A stretch of 34,142 nt of DNA, taken from an uncultured Ruminococcus sp. (GTDB taxonomy: Bacteria; Bacillota; Clostridia; Oscillospirales; Acutalibacteraceae). The stretch lies in the NCBI GenBank assembly GCA_902773635.1, contig CACYFH010000018.1, positions 1 to 34,142 of the forward strand, given 5' to 3'. The position numbers and the translations under genes were made by a program. How positions within the stretch are numbered: the first letter of the stretch is position 1; each line of letters opens with the position of its first letter. Below the pieces are notes generated by a model. It ran no database searches. It was given only the letters and a program-made list of their open reading frames with translations, and was not told the origin of the DNA. Below are positions 22,824-30,383 of this stretch, in pieces.

Positions 22824-23453
22824 ATGGAGAAAAAAGAAAAGAAGAAGCTGACCCCGCGGCTGTTCGTCAGCCGTCTGACAGGATTTCTGTTCGCGGTCTA
22901 CGCGGCGTATAACATCTTCATCATCGTCAGGGACGCCGACAGAGGGATGCCCTCCGAGGGCATCCTGATCAGCGCCGTGGTCGCGCTGATGTTCGTGGCG
23001 CTCGCCGTATTCATGTGGACGCCCGGCGTCAATCCGAAGAATACGCGCTTTTTGATGGTACGCCGCGCGACGTTCATCGTCGCTATGCTCGTGCTCTTTG
23101 CGCTCAGACTGCGCCTGATCGGCCGGTACGTCACATTTATTGATTTTTCAGAGATGTATACCGTTTTGTATTGTGTGCCGTATTTCGCGACGCTGGCGGC
23201 TTTCTTTCTCTTGCTGATCTTCTTCATCTTCATCATTAAGCGCCTCCCCTTCTACCCGAAGGCGCGCGTTGTGCTCCCGGTGATCACAATAATCCTGTTT
23301 GTGATCGCGCTGGTCGCGGAAGCCCTGCTCTACTTTCTCTACAACACCGGTATGGAAGCGAGCGTCCTGCGTACGGTGGTTATCCGCCCGATCTTTTATC
23401 TGGGCTTTATCAGCCTGTCCGCATACTTCCTTTTCGATCCTGAAACGAACTGA
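22824..23453 (+). CDS. Six-span membrane protein of unknown function
   Basis: The 209 residues begin with a basic stretch (MEKKEKKKLTPR) and hold about six hydrophobic spans near residues 16-34, 45-64, 77-95, 112-138, 147-168 and 185-204. No transporter or enzyme motif is recognised. CGGAGG is well placed before the ATG. The next gene, a PqqD-like protein, starts eight bases after its stop, and a nucleotidyltransferase-fold gene follows, so the three form one operon. It may be the membrane part of a peptide-modifying or peptide-exporting set; that is inference from neighbours. Confidence 0.75.
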   Translation: MEKKEKKKLTPRLFVSRLTGFLFAVYAAYNIFIIVRDADRGMPSEGILISAVVALMFVALAVFMWTPGVNPKNTRFLMVRRATFIVAMLVLFALRLRLIGRYVTFIDFSEMYTVLYCVPYFATLAAFFLLLIFFIFIIKRLPFYPKARVVLPVITIILFVIALVAEALLYFLYNTGMEASVLRTVVIRPIFYLGFISLSAYFLFDPETN

Positions 23454-23461
23454 GGTATCAT

Positions 23462-23722
23462 ATGAAACTCAATGAAAACTTTGTGATCCACACCATCGGA
23501 GACGAAACCATGCTGATCCCGACCGCCGCGGCGTCCTTCCACGGCTTGGGAGAGGGCAACAGGACCGTCGGATTCATCCTCAACCGCCTGACGCAGGAGA
23601 CCACCGAGGAGGAGATCACCGACGCGCTCGCCGCCGAATTCATCGGAGACCGTGAGGAGATGGCGCAGGACGTCCGCGCGATCATCGAAAAGCTCAGAGC
23701 GATCGGAGCGATCGACGAATAA
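23462..23722 (+). CDS. PqqD-like peptide chaperone (RRE fold)
   Basis: The 86 residues follow the PqqD pattern. A beta-rich N terminus (NENFVIHTIGDETMLIPT) leads into ILNRLTQETTEEEITDALAAE and a helical end (AQDVRAIIEKLRAIGAID). PqqD proteins bind the leader of a precursor peptide and present it to a modifying enzyme. Stand-alone copies also occur with nucleotidyltransferase-fold or polysaccharide genes without a known peptide. GAGGT precedes the ATG. No radical SAM or other RiPP enzyme was found in the window; the only obvious small peptide gene is at 21309-21482. Confidence 0.8.
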   Translation: MKLNENFVIHTIGDETMLIPTAAASFHGLGEGNRTVGFILNRLTQETTEEEITDALAAEFIGDREEMAQDVRAIIEKLRAIGAIDE

Positions 23723-23794
23723 GACGCTCCCCGTTACCTACAAACGCTATCCGTTCTACCACAGCAGTCCGACTGCTCAAAAGGTTCTTTTGAT

Positions 23795-24925
23795 ATGACA
23801 GATTATCCCAAAACCGCACAAACGCTGATCACCCTTCTCACCTGTGCCGTGAATGAAACGCCGTGCACGCTCAGCCCTGAAGAGATCGACTTCGACGCAC
23901 TGTATGCCCTCGCGAAAAGCCACGTCCTGTGCGCCGCGGTGGGCTATGCGCTCGAGAGCGCGGGGATCGAGGAGCGCCGCTTCACGCAGGCGAAGCTGAA
24001 AGCCAAGCGCAAGCTCGGACTGTTCGATATCGAACGCGCAAGGGTCTTTGAAAAGCTCGACGAAGCAGGGATATGGCACCTTCCGCTGAAGGGCGCCGTG
24101 CTCGCCGCCTGTTACCCTCGCTACGGCATGAGGGAAATGAGCGACAACGATATCCTTTGCGACAGCTCCAAGATGGAAGAGGTCAGAGAGATCATGGAGT
24201 CTCTCGGCTACACCTGTGAGAGCTTCGGCGAAAGCCACCACGATTCCTACCAGAAGCCGCCCACGCTGGAATTTGAGATGCACCGCACCCTGTTTGAGAC
24301 GGACGATATGCCCGCGCTCGATGAATACTATGCAAGCATTTTTGACAGGCTGATCCCGCAGCACGGATATGAATATGCCTTCTCACACGAGGACTTCTAC
24401 ATCTACATGCTGGCGCATACCTACAAGCATTTTTCACACAAGGGCACCGGTCTGCGCCCCCTGCTGGATATTTATGTGTATCTGAAAGCGCGTCCCGACC
24501 TCGATCTCCCCTACATTGATGAGGAAGTTCAAAAGCTCGGGATCGCAGAATTTGAACTGCTCTGCCGCCGTCTCGCCAAAGGGCTGTTCGGTACAGAGCC
24601 GCTCAGCGAAGAGGACGCGGAGCTTCTCCCGCAATTTCTCTACTCTCCCCTATACGGCACGCAGGAGCAGGGCGAGTATAACAACCTGACGCGTTCTCTC
24701 GACGGGAGCGACGCAAAAAGCGCGAAGGCAAGGTTCTTTTGGAAATGGTTCTTCCTGCACGGAAACGATCTGAAGAAGAAATATCCCTTCTTCGCACGTC
24801 ACAAGTGGCTTCTGCCGGCGCTGTACGTCTACCGTCCCGTCAAGGGCGTCCTGACCCATCCAAAGGCGATCGCCCACCGGATCGGGAATGTGGTAAAATA
24901 CCGCTCGCCCAAAAAGCGGCTCTGA
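23795..24925 (+). CDS. Nucleotidyltransferase-fold protein (NTP_transf_5 type)
   Basis: The 376 residues resemble the uncharacterised nucleotidyltransferase family with the motif LKGAVLAACYPRYG (98-111) and SDNDILCD (116-123), the paired acidic residues of the metal site, then LEFEMHRTLF. Substrates of this family are not established. It often stands beside PqqD-like, HPr-kinase-like or glycosyltransferase genes. Here it closes the operon with the membrane protein and the PqqD-like protein. A second member of the family lies at 31450-32631, with SDIDIL at the same place. The C-terminal 70 residues are basic and aromatic. Confidence 0.78.
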   Translation: MTDYPKTAQTLITLLTCAVNETPCTLSPEEIDFDALYALAKSHVLCAAVGYALESAGIEERRFTQAKLKAKRKLGLFDIERARVFEKLDEAGIWHLPLKGAVLAACYPRYGMREMSDNDILCDSSKMEEVREIMESLGYTCESFGESHHDSYQKPPTLEFEMHRTLFETDDMPALDEYYASIFDRLIPQHGYEYAFSHEDFYIYMLAHTYKHFSHKGTGLRPLLDIYVYLKARPDLDLPYIDEEVQKLGIAEFELLCRRLAKGLFGTEPLSEEDAELLPQFLYSPLYGTQEQGEYNNLTRSLDGSDAKSAKARFFWKWFFLHGNDLKKKYPFFARHKWLLPALYVYRPVKGVLTHPKAIAHRIGNVVKYRSPKKRL

Positions 24926-24971
24926 CCGCATCATGACAAACGACGTATCTCATACGTTCACAATCATACAG

Positions 24972-25002
24972 AAGGAGAGCCTTTGGAAGCTCTCCTTTTT
25001 TT
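24972..25002 (+). terminator. Intrinsic terminator of the PqqD/nucleotidyltransferase operon
   Basis: AAGGAGAGC and GCTCTCCTT (24972-24980 with 24989-24997) form a perfect 9-bp stem with an 8-base loop, followed by a run of T. Confidence 0.88.
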
Positions 25003-25072
25003 GCAAAAACCAAGGAGGATGAAGCCGGGCTCCATCCTCCGATGTGGTTTATAGGATTAATATTACTTCTTA

Positions 25073-25127
25073 TACTAAGTTTCATTAAAACACTTTAACA
25101 TTTATTGCGTTTAATGGAAACTTAGTA
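25073..25127. mobile_element. MITE-like element, short deletion form, flanked by TA
   Basis: The left 34 bases from ATACTAAG are identical to the left end of the element at 22578-22739, and the right 22 bases to its right end. The middle of about 105 bases is missing. TA lies on both sides. The whole unit is almost one hairpin. Confidence 0.75.
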
Positions 25128-25175
25128 TGATACCTCGTCAGTCTCTGAGCGCCGGGCTATGATACTCTTGATATT

Positions 25176-25212
25176 GCCAAAAGTCCGGCGATCGACACGA
25201 CCACCGGACTTT
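25176..25212 (-). terminator. Intrinsic terminator of the cytidylyltransferase/permease operon
   Basis: In the minus-strand RNA AAAGTCCGG and CCGGACTTT (25212-25204 with 25188-25180) pair around a 15-nt loop and are followed by TT. It lies about 90 bases past the permease stop codon. Confidence 0.7.
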
Positions 25213-25300
25213 CTGCTTGAGTTATATTTATTATTCCTCTGCCATTAGAGTTAATCTGTATTCAGCCATATGTGAAGATCATTTCATAATCATATAAAGA

Positions 25301-26752
25301 CTATTTCGCGTTCATTTTACGACGTTGTGAGAGGTAAAAGACGATGCCGAGCGCAATCCAGACAAGGAGCATGATATAGGATTCCGTCCCGAAATGGACG
25401 CCGGAGAGACCGGGGATCGGAACCAGCTGTAGGACCATGAAGCCGAGCGAGAAGATCAAGCCGACGACCGCCATGATTTTCAAGAAAATACTGCCGTCCT
25501 TGAAGCGCTTCATCGTGACCAGAGTGGACGCGCAGGTGAAGAAGTAGCCGATCGAAGCGCCGATCGCGGACATATCCACAAACCATCCGAGTGCCTCACG
25601 CCCGAGGATCGGGCCGGCAAGAGAAATAATGATGCAGAAGATCATCGCGTTCTTCGGCGTGCCGTGCTTTGCGTCGACCTTTCCGAAGAAAGCAGGAAGA
25701 TAGCCGTCACGGCTCATGGAGTACATCAGACGGCTGGACGCGAGATAAAAGCCCATGATTCCCGACAGCACCGCGCAGGAGACCGCTACACCGACGAGCA
25801 CCATACCGGGTACGCCGAGCAGTCGCTTCGCCGCTTCCAACAAGAGCCACGGAGTGGAGGAGGATTCCACGATCAGATCGGGCCAGTTTTCCAGCGCCGC
25901 CGCCGCGATCGTGTTGTTGGCGGTATAGACGAAGCAGCCGAAGATGATCGCGATCAGCATGATCAGGCTGACCTTTTTATAGGAGAACTTGAACTCCTCC
26001 GCCGCCTGTGGGATCGTATCAAAGCCGACAAACGCCCACGGCGCGATCGCGAAGGTCGCGAGGATAGCCGAGGCGATCCCCATCGAGCCGCTGTGAGCAA
26101 ACTGATCGACGGAGGTATATTGTCCGTTAGTTGCCGCCTCGATCGCCGCGGACTTATCAAAGCCCCAGATCGGCGCGACATTATCGAAGGAAGCCTTACT
26201 GACGGATACTGCAAGCAGAGCGGCAAGGACGGTCTGCACGATGCCCGCCTTCTTCACGCCGAGGATATTCAGCACGCCGAACAGGATCAGGATTCCAAAA
26301 GCGAGGAGCATCTCCCCCATCCATACGTCAAAGCCGGCGATCTGGTAATGAAAACCGAATTTCAGGATATCTGCCGAGCCGTCCAGACCGTCCACGATCA
26401 GACCGATCGCGGTGGAATTCATCGGGACATTGGTCAGATATGCCGCTACGAGGAACCAGCCGCAGATATAGGCGGTGGTCTTGCCGAAGCATTCCTTCGT
26501 GAAGGTGAACTCGCCGCCCGCCTTCGGGTACTTCGGCACCATATAGGCATAGCTGAACGCGATGATCATCATGACGAGCGCGCCGAGCGCCATCGCGATC
26601 GCGGTTCCGGCGACGCCGGAGTTCGGGAGGAATTTCTTTCCCGGGTTGATAAACGAGCCCCAGCCGATGATACAGCCGAAGGCGATCGCCCAAACATGCA
26701 TCGGATTCAGCTGACGTTTTAAGGTGGGGTTTTGCTGAACGTTCTTTTCCAT
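25301..26752 (-). CDS. APC-family amino acid/amine permease
   Basis: The 483 residues have about 12 membrane spans and the APC-superfamily start IAFGCIIGWGSFINPGKKFL, whose GWGSFI loop shapes the substrate site. PWAFVGFDTIPQAAEEFK near residue 240 is the second conserved block, common in amino acid and ethanolamine permeases. AAGGAG precedes the ATG, and the gene starts 18 bases after the LicC-like gene. That neighbour activates phosphocholine-like compounds, so an amine such as choline or ethanolamine is a reasonable cargo, but an ordinary amino acid cannot be excluded. Confidence 0.85.
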   Translation of the reverse strand: MEKNVQQNPTLKRQLNPMHVWAIAFGCIIGWGSFINPGKKFLPNSGVAGTAIAMALGALVMMIIAFSYAYMVPKYPKAGGEFTFTKECFGKTTAYICGWFLVAAYLTNVPMNSTAIGLIVDGLDGSADILKFGFHYQIAGFDVWMGEMLLAFGILILFGVLNILGVKKAGIVQTVLAALLAVSVSKASFDNVAPIWGFDKSAAIEAATNGQYTSVDQFAHSGSMGIASAILATFAIAPWAFVGFDTIPQAAEEFKFSYKKVSLIMLIAIIFGCFVYTANNTIAAAALENWPDLIVESSSTPWLLLEAAKRLLGVPGMVLVGVAVSCAVLSGIMGFYLASSRLMYSMSRDGYLPAFFGKVDAKHGTPKNAMIFCIIISLAGPILGREALGWFVDMSAIGASIGYFFTCASTLVTMKRFKDGSIFLKIMAVVGLIFSLGFMVLQLVPIPGLSGVHFGTESYIMLLVWIALGIVFYLSQRRKMNAK

Positions 26753-26770
26753 TACAATTCTCCTTAGAAT

Positions 26771-27661
26771 TTATTGAAAAGCCGCATATGCAGGGTCTAT
26801 GGCTTTCAGTTCTTTATAGGTGTCTATCTCCGCGACGTCACCCTCCTGACAGGGGATGATCTCAACGCGGTATTGATCATGAAATACCGTCAAGGGCGCT
26901 TGCTCCCAGTATCTTTCCCTTCCGCCGGGGAGCTCATATGCCTGTGCGATGTGCTCCTCCAGCTTTGCGCCATCTTCCGCGTTCCAATAGGAGATACCGA
27001 TCATCTGGTAGCAGTTGAAGCCGCCGTACTTCTCCGCTGTGATCACGCCGTCCTTAGCATCAAAGCACCAGTCGTCGGAGCGCTCCTTATATACGCCGAG
27101 GAAATCCGAGGTGTAATGATACTTTTTGATCAGCTCGGGGCGGTAGAGGATCAGATCGGATTCAAATACATAGGCGTTTTGCATCAAATGACGCGCATAG
27201 TAGGCGGAGGAGATGTCGTTCGTTTCATTGAACACAGGATTCTCAATGAACTTGATCATCGGGTACTTCAAGAGGAGCTGGTCGAACTGCTCAGCAAAAT
27301 AGCCGCGGGTCACATAAAGCTCCTCTATCCCGACGGCAAGGCAGGCGTCGATCAGTCCATCGAGCATCCGCACGCCGTTCACGCGCACCAAAGGTTTCGG
27401 CGTATTCAATGTAACGGGCATCAGGCGGCTTCCAACACCCGCCGCGAGGAAGATCGCTCGCTTTGCGCGGTAAGGCTCGAGCGCCTCTCTCCCCTTCTGC
27501 GTCAATGCGCCTTCAAAAATGTAGTTCTCGTCAAATAAAGCCCTGATCGTTTTGTTCACTGTTCCGAGAGAATAACCCGATCTTTCCGCGATGATTCTCT
27601 GCGAGGGCGTTTTGTTTTCAGATAAAAGTACAAGGATATCGAATTGCTTTCGTGTCAGCAC
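26771..27661 (-). CDS. Winged-helix domain fused to a LicC-like cytidylyltransferase
   Basis: Residues 1-65 form a winged helix-turn-helix (FDILVLLSENKTPSQRIIAE, SGYSLGTVNKTIRAL). Residues 68-296 are a nucleotidyltransferase: LAAGVGSRLMPVTLNTPKP at 72-90, NPVFNETNDISSAYYAR, and a late metal-site motif EGDVAEIDTYKEL. The NDISS block fits LicC-type CTP:phosphocholine cytidylyltransferases, which make CDP-choline for decorating teichoic acids. The fused domain may bind DNA and control the operon, or only hold the enzyme. The start is GTG behind CGGAG. The operon has no choline kinase, so phosphocholine or another phospho-amine must come from elsewhere. Confidence 0.82.
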   Translation of the reverse strand: MLTRKQFDILVLLSENKTPSQRIIAERSGYSLGTVNKTIRALFDENYIFEGALTQKGREALEPYRAKRAIFLAAGVGSRLMPVTLNTPKPLVRVNGVRMLDGLIDACLAVGIEELYVTRGYFAEQFDQLLLKYPMIKFIENPVFNETNDISSAYYARHLMQNAYVFESDLILYRPELIKKYHYTSDFLGVYKERSDDWCFDAKDGVITAEKYGGFNCYQMIGISYWNAEDGAKLEEHIAQAYELPGGRERYWEQAPLTVFHDQYRVEIIPCQEGDVAEIDTYKELKAIDPAYAAFQ

Positions 27662-27687
27662 ATCTTTTCTCCGTTCATTTTTCAGCT

Positions 27688-27693
27688 ATTATA
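27688..27693 (-). promoter_or_regulatory. Probable -10 box for the cytidylyltransferase operon
   Basis: TATAAT on the minus strand lies about 27 bases before the GTG start. No good -35 box is found 16-18 bases upstream; the palindrome GTTATAAC stands there instead, which may mark an activator or repressor site. Confidence 0.5.
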
Positions 27694-27816
27694 GCATGTA
27701 GTTATAACAACTTTTTTCTGCATTAGAATTATATTTAATAAAAATGTTTAAATTTCAAATAATATCTTGTTTTATTTGAACATTTACAGCATATCAGCAC
27801 TTTCTTGAGTTTTCCG

Positions 27817-27849
27817 AAAGTTGCATAAAACCATGCAACTTTTTATGAA
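27817..27849 (+). promoter_or_regulatory. Promoter with overlapping palindrome before the SGNH gene
   Basis: TTGCAT (27821-27826) and TATGAA (27844-27849) are 17 bases apart. The perfect 10-bp inverted repeat AAAGTTGCAT-6-ATGCAACTTT (27817-27842) covers the -35 box and the spacer. It could be an operator; read as RNA it also resembles a terminator stem. Confidence 0.55.
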
Positions 27850-27895
27850 TATGCCATTTAGATGAGAGGCAATTCATCATGAAAGGAAGAATGAT

Positions 27896-29467
27896 ATGAG
27901 TATCTCAAGTGAGATCAGCAGAATAAAGGACAATATATCCTCGGCGTATGCAGCGCTTGACGATATGGGCGCTGATACACCGCAGGCACAAAACAGCGAG
28001 AATCTCAGATCGACGATCGAAACGATACCGAGATCCGACGGAACGGTGACGCTTCAATACAAGAACCAACTGAACCTGAATGCGCTCACGACCGGCAAAG
28101 AGCTGAATCCGTACAACGGCGCGATCACGGATAACACGATCCGCAATATCACGGACTACTTCCCGGTGATCCCGGGGAAATATCTCGTATCCTCCTATTA
28201 CATCAATCGCGTTCTCAAGCCCTACTCGATGATCGCTGTATGCTTTTATGACGGCGAGAAGCAATACCTCACAGGTCTTGCAAATTCTCCCTGCGTAACT
28301 GTACCCGAGGGTGCCGTTTACGCGCGCGTATGCGGCAACACATATATGCCGAGGGCTGAATTCAAAGCGCAGCTGGAGCTTTCCGACACGCCCTATCCTA
28401 CGTTCTTTGAGCCTTACCGCGAACCGGAGAAGGGCTTGGACGACAGCATTGTCGAAGCGACCCGCATCGTCACAAAAAGCAACGCCGACAGGAACTTCTA
28501 CTTTGCGCTGCCGCGCAGGCTCTACTGCACCGCGGGAAGGAACATGCGGATCTATCACAGAAATATCCTCTCTCACCCGAAGTACACCGTCGTGTTCTAT
28601 TCCGCATCCAAGAGGCAATCATCGGATACCGTAGCCGTTACCGTCAAGAACTTTGACGATTACGCGGAGCTTATCCCGTCGGGAAGCGGCGTCGTTGATA
28701 TTCCCTACGCCGTATATGACGACGATTTCAACCAGATTCTCTATGATAATGTTGCGGTTCAGGTCACCGACTCCGCCGCGCCGTCAGCCACTGTGCTCAT
28801 TATCGGAGACAGTACCGTCGAAATAGACAATGTTCTGGAGGCAAAGCTGAGGGGCTATTACGAAGGAACAGCTTCAACGCTCACGCTTCTCGGTACACGC
28901 GGCAGCGCAGGAAACATGCACGAGGGTCGCTCCGGCTGGAAGGCAGAGGAATATGTGTCGCTCTCCGCAAAGGGAAGCGTCGTCAACGCTTTCTGGGACG
29001 GTGAAAAGTTCAACTTCTCTCACTACATGACGCAGCAGCATTACACCTCAGTCGATGCAGTCATCATTCAGCTCGGCATCAACGACATTTTTAATGAGAC
29101 GATAGAGGATTTCTCCCCCGACGCCGTGATCGGATATGTGGATGAAATGGTATCGTCGGTCAAAGCGTATTCCGATACCGCAAGGATCATCCTCGACCTG
29201 GTGATCCCGCCCAACAGCAACGGTACGGATTTCACCGAAAAATATCATGGAACACAGGCGGAGTGGCTCTACCGATACAATACGATCAGGTACAACCGAC
29301 GCCTGACCGACTACTACCGCGAGGACAGCAGGGTCACTGTGCTGGGAATCAATGCGGTACTGGATACGCATACAGATATCCGTGACGGCGTGCATCCCAG
29401 AACTGCGGGTCAGGAAAAGATCGCAGGCGTGATCTACGACTGTCTGGCTAATGAGATGGAGGGATAA
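27896..29467 (+). CDS. Phage tail-fibre-like protein with C-terminal SGNH hydrolase domain
   Basis: The N terminus (SSEISRIKDNISSAYAALDD, then TPQAQNSENLRSTIETI) is the short helical segment common in tail proteins of Firmicutes siphophages. The middle has the beta-rich FYFALPRRLYCTAGRNMRIY found in phage-type SGNH proteins. The SGNH domain covers about 298-520 with the nucleophile Ser306 in IGDST, GIND at 394-397, and Asp497/His500 in DGVHP. Such esterases remove acyl groups from polysaccharides. There is no signal peptide. AAAGGAAG precedes the ATG. The next gene starts two bases later. No capsid, terminase or tail-tube genes are nearby. Confidence 0.8.
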   Translation: MSISSEISRIKDNISSAYAALDDMGADTPQAQNSENLRSTIETIPRSDGTVTLQYKNQLNLNALTTGKELNPYNGAITDNTIRNITDYFPVIPGKYLVSSYYINRVLKPYSMIAVCFYDGEKQYLTGLANSPCVTVPEGAVYARVCGNTYMPRAEFKAQLELSDTPYPTFFEPYREPEKGLDDSIVEATRIVTKSNADRNFYFALPRRLYCTAGRNMRIYHRNILSHPKYTVVFYSASKRQSSDTVAVTVKNFDDYAELIPSGSGVVDIPYAVYDDDFNQILYDNVAVQVTDSAAPSATVLIIGDSTVEIDNVLEAKLRGYYEGTASTLTLLGTRGSAGNMHEGRSGWKAEEYVSLSAKGSVVNAFWDGEKFNFSHYMTQQHYTSVDAVIIQLGINDIFNETIEDFSPDAVIGYVDEMVSSVKAYSDTARIILDLVIPPNSNGTDFTEKYHGTQAEWLYRYNTIRYNRRLTDYYREDSRVTVLGINAVLDTHTDIRDGVHPRTAGQEKIAGVIYDCLANEMEG

Positions 29468-29468
29468 T

Positions 29469-30317
29469 ATGAGTTTGGACAGAATCAGCTACAGAGAGTT
29501 GAAGGAGCAGACAAGCGCCCTGGACGACAAGATCGGAGAGCTGAGCGAGCTGCCGACAGATGACAAGTCCTCGGTCGTTTCCGCTCTGACGGAGGTTTTT
29601 ACGTCTGCCGGTAATGGCAAAGCTGCAGTAGCGGCGGCGATTACCGGCAAAGGGGTTCCGACGTCCGCATCGGATACATTTGCTCAGATGGCGGAGAATA
29701 TCGGAGAGATCGAGACCGGGATCACCCCGACCGGCACCAAGGTCATCTCAGCAAACGGTACTTATGACGTCACCGCATACGCACAGGCATCCGTTAACGT
29801 CAGCGCACAAAGTCCGGTGCTGGTTACAAAAAACATCACGGCTAACGGTACCTATGACGCTTCCGGCGATAACGCAGACGGATACTCCTCCGTCACTGTC
29901 AGCGTTCCGACAGGCTCCTTTAACTGTAAAGCCTTCCCTCTGACACTCAGCGAGACTGTTTCGGGTCGGCAACTCGTCGTCAACTCAGACGGCGACGCAG
30001 ATATCGCCGCCCATCGAAACGACAGCAGCTTTGTTGTCGGGATCATGGCGCTGAATACCGCTTCATCGGGAAGCACCAGAATGGTATTCGTTTCTAACTG
30101 CAGTATGCATTCCGCTACATCCGGCGACGTTTACGGTGCTTATATGCAGAGCTCGTCCCAGGGCGTTTCCACCGGAAATGTCCAGAACGCTGCATCCTCA
30201 GCGCCCGCCAGCAAGCCCGGCACGATGAGCGTGGACGCAGGCGGCGTGATCCGAGCGTTCGCTTCCTCTTACTATCCGATGTTAGCAGGGAATTACCTTG
30301 TGATTTGCGCTTGGTGA
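29469..30317 (+). CDS. Phage tail-like protein with ANGTYD repeats
   Basis: ATG 29469 is chosen because GGAGG lies six bases before it; a frame six codons longer would start inside the previous gene. Residues 1-75 are helical with GNGKAAVAAAITGKGVPTSA then SDTFAQMAENI, a motif typical of tail or minor structural proteins of clostridial phages. Two repeats follow, KVISANGTYDVTAYAQASVNV-like and KNITANGTYD-like, each about 35 residues. The last 140 residues form a Ser-rich, probably beta-structured domain ending NYLVICAW that I do not recognise. It is coupled to the SGNH gene, so the two probably form one fibre or one surface complex. Confidence 0.72.
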   Translation: MSLDRISYRELKEQTSALDDKIGELSELPTDDKSSVVSALTEVFTSAGNGKAAVAAAITGKGVPTSASDTFAQMAENIGEIETGITPTGTKVISANGTYDVTAYAQASVNVSAQSPVLVTKNITANGTYDASGDNADGYSSVTVSVPTGSFNCKAFPLTLSETVSGRQLVVNSDGDADIAAHRNDSSFVVGIMALNTASSGSTRMVFVSNCSMHSATSGDVYGAYMQSSSQGVSTGNVQNAASSAPASKPGTMSVDAGGVIRAFASSYYPMLAGNYLVICAW

Positions 30318-30335
30318 TCCATCGCATAGTCATAC

Positions 30336-30370
30336 AAAACGACCGACAGGCTCATCCTGTCGGTCGTTTT
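30336..30370. terminator. Bidirectional intrinsic terminator between convergent operons
   Basis: AAAACGACCGACAGG and CCTGTCGGTCGTTTT pair perfectly over 15 bp with a 5-base loop. The A and T runs serve both the tail-like genes (plus) and the glycosyltransferase operon (minus). Confidence 0.92.
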
Positions 30371-30383
30371 ATCTTAGAACAAA

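Larger units (their letters stand above)
24926..25300. other. Intergenic block: terminators and one MITE, no gene
   Basis: This 375-base stretch between convergent operons holds the plus-strand terminator (24972-25002), a second strong hairpin GGAGGATG/CATCCTCC (25014-25021 with 25033-25040), the short MITE and the minus-strand terminator near 25180. Nothing is seen in the last 85 bases. No ORF with a ribosome site was found. Confidence 0.7.

Noticed and set aside
24933..25022. 29-codon plus-strand ORF after the nucleotidyltransferase-fold gene
   Set aside because: It runs through the intrinsic terminator and has no ribosome site.
27896..30317. Intact prophage
   Set aside because: Only two tail-like genes are present; no integrase, terminase, portal, capsid, holin or lysin gene lies in the window.
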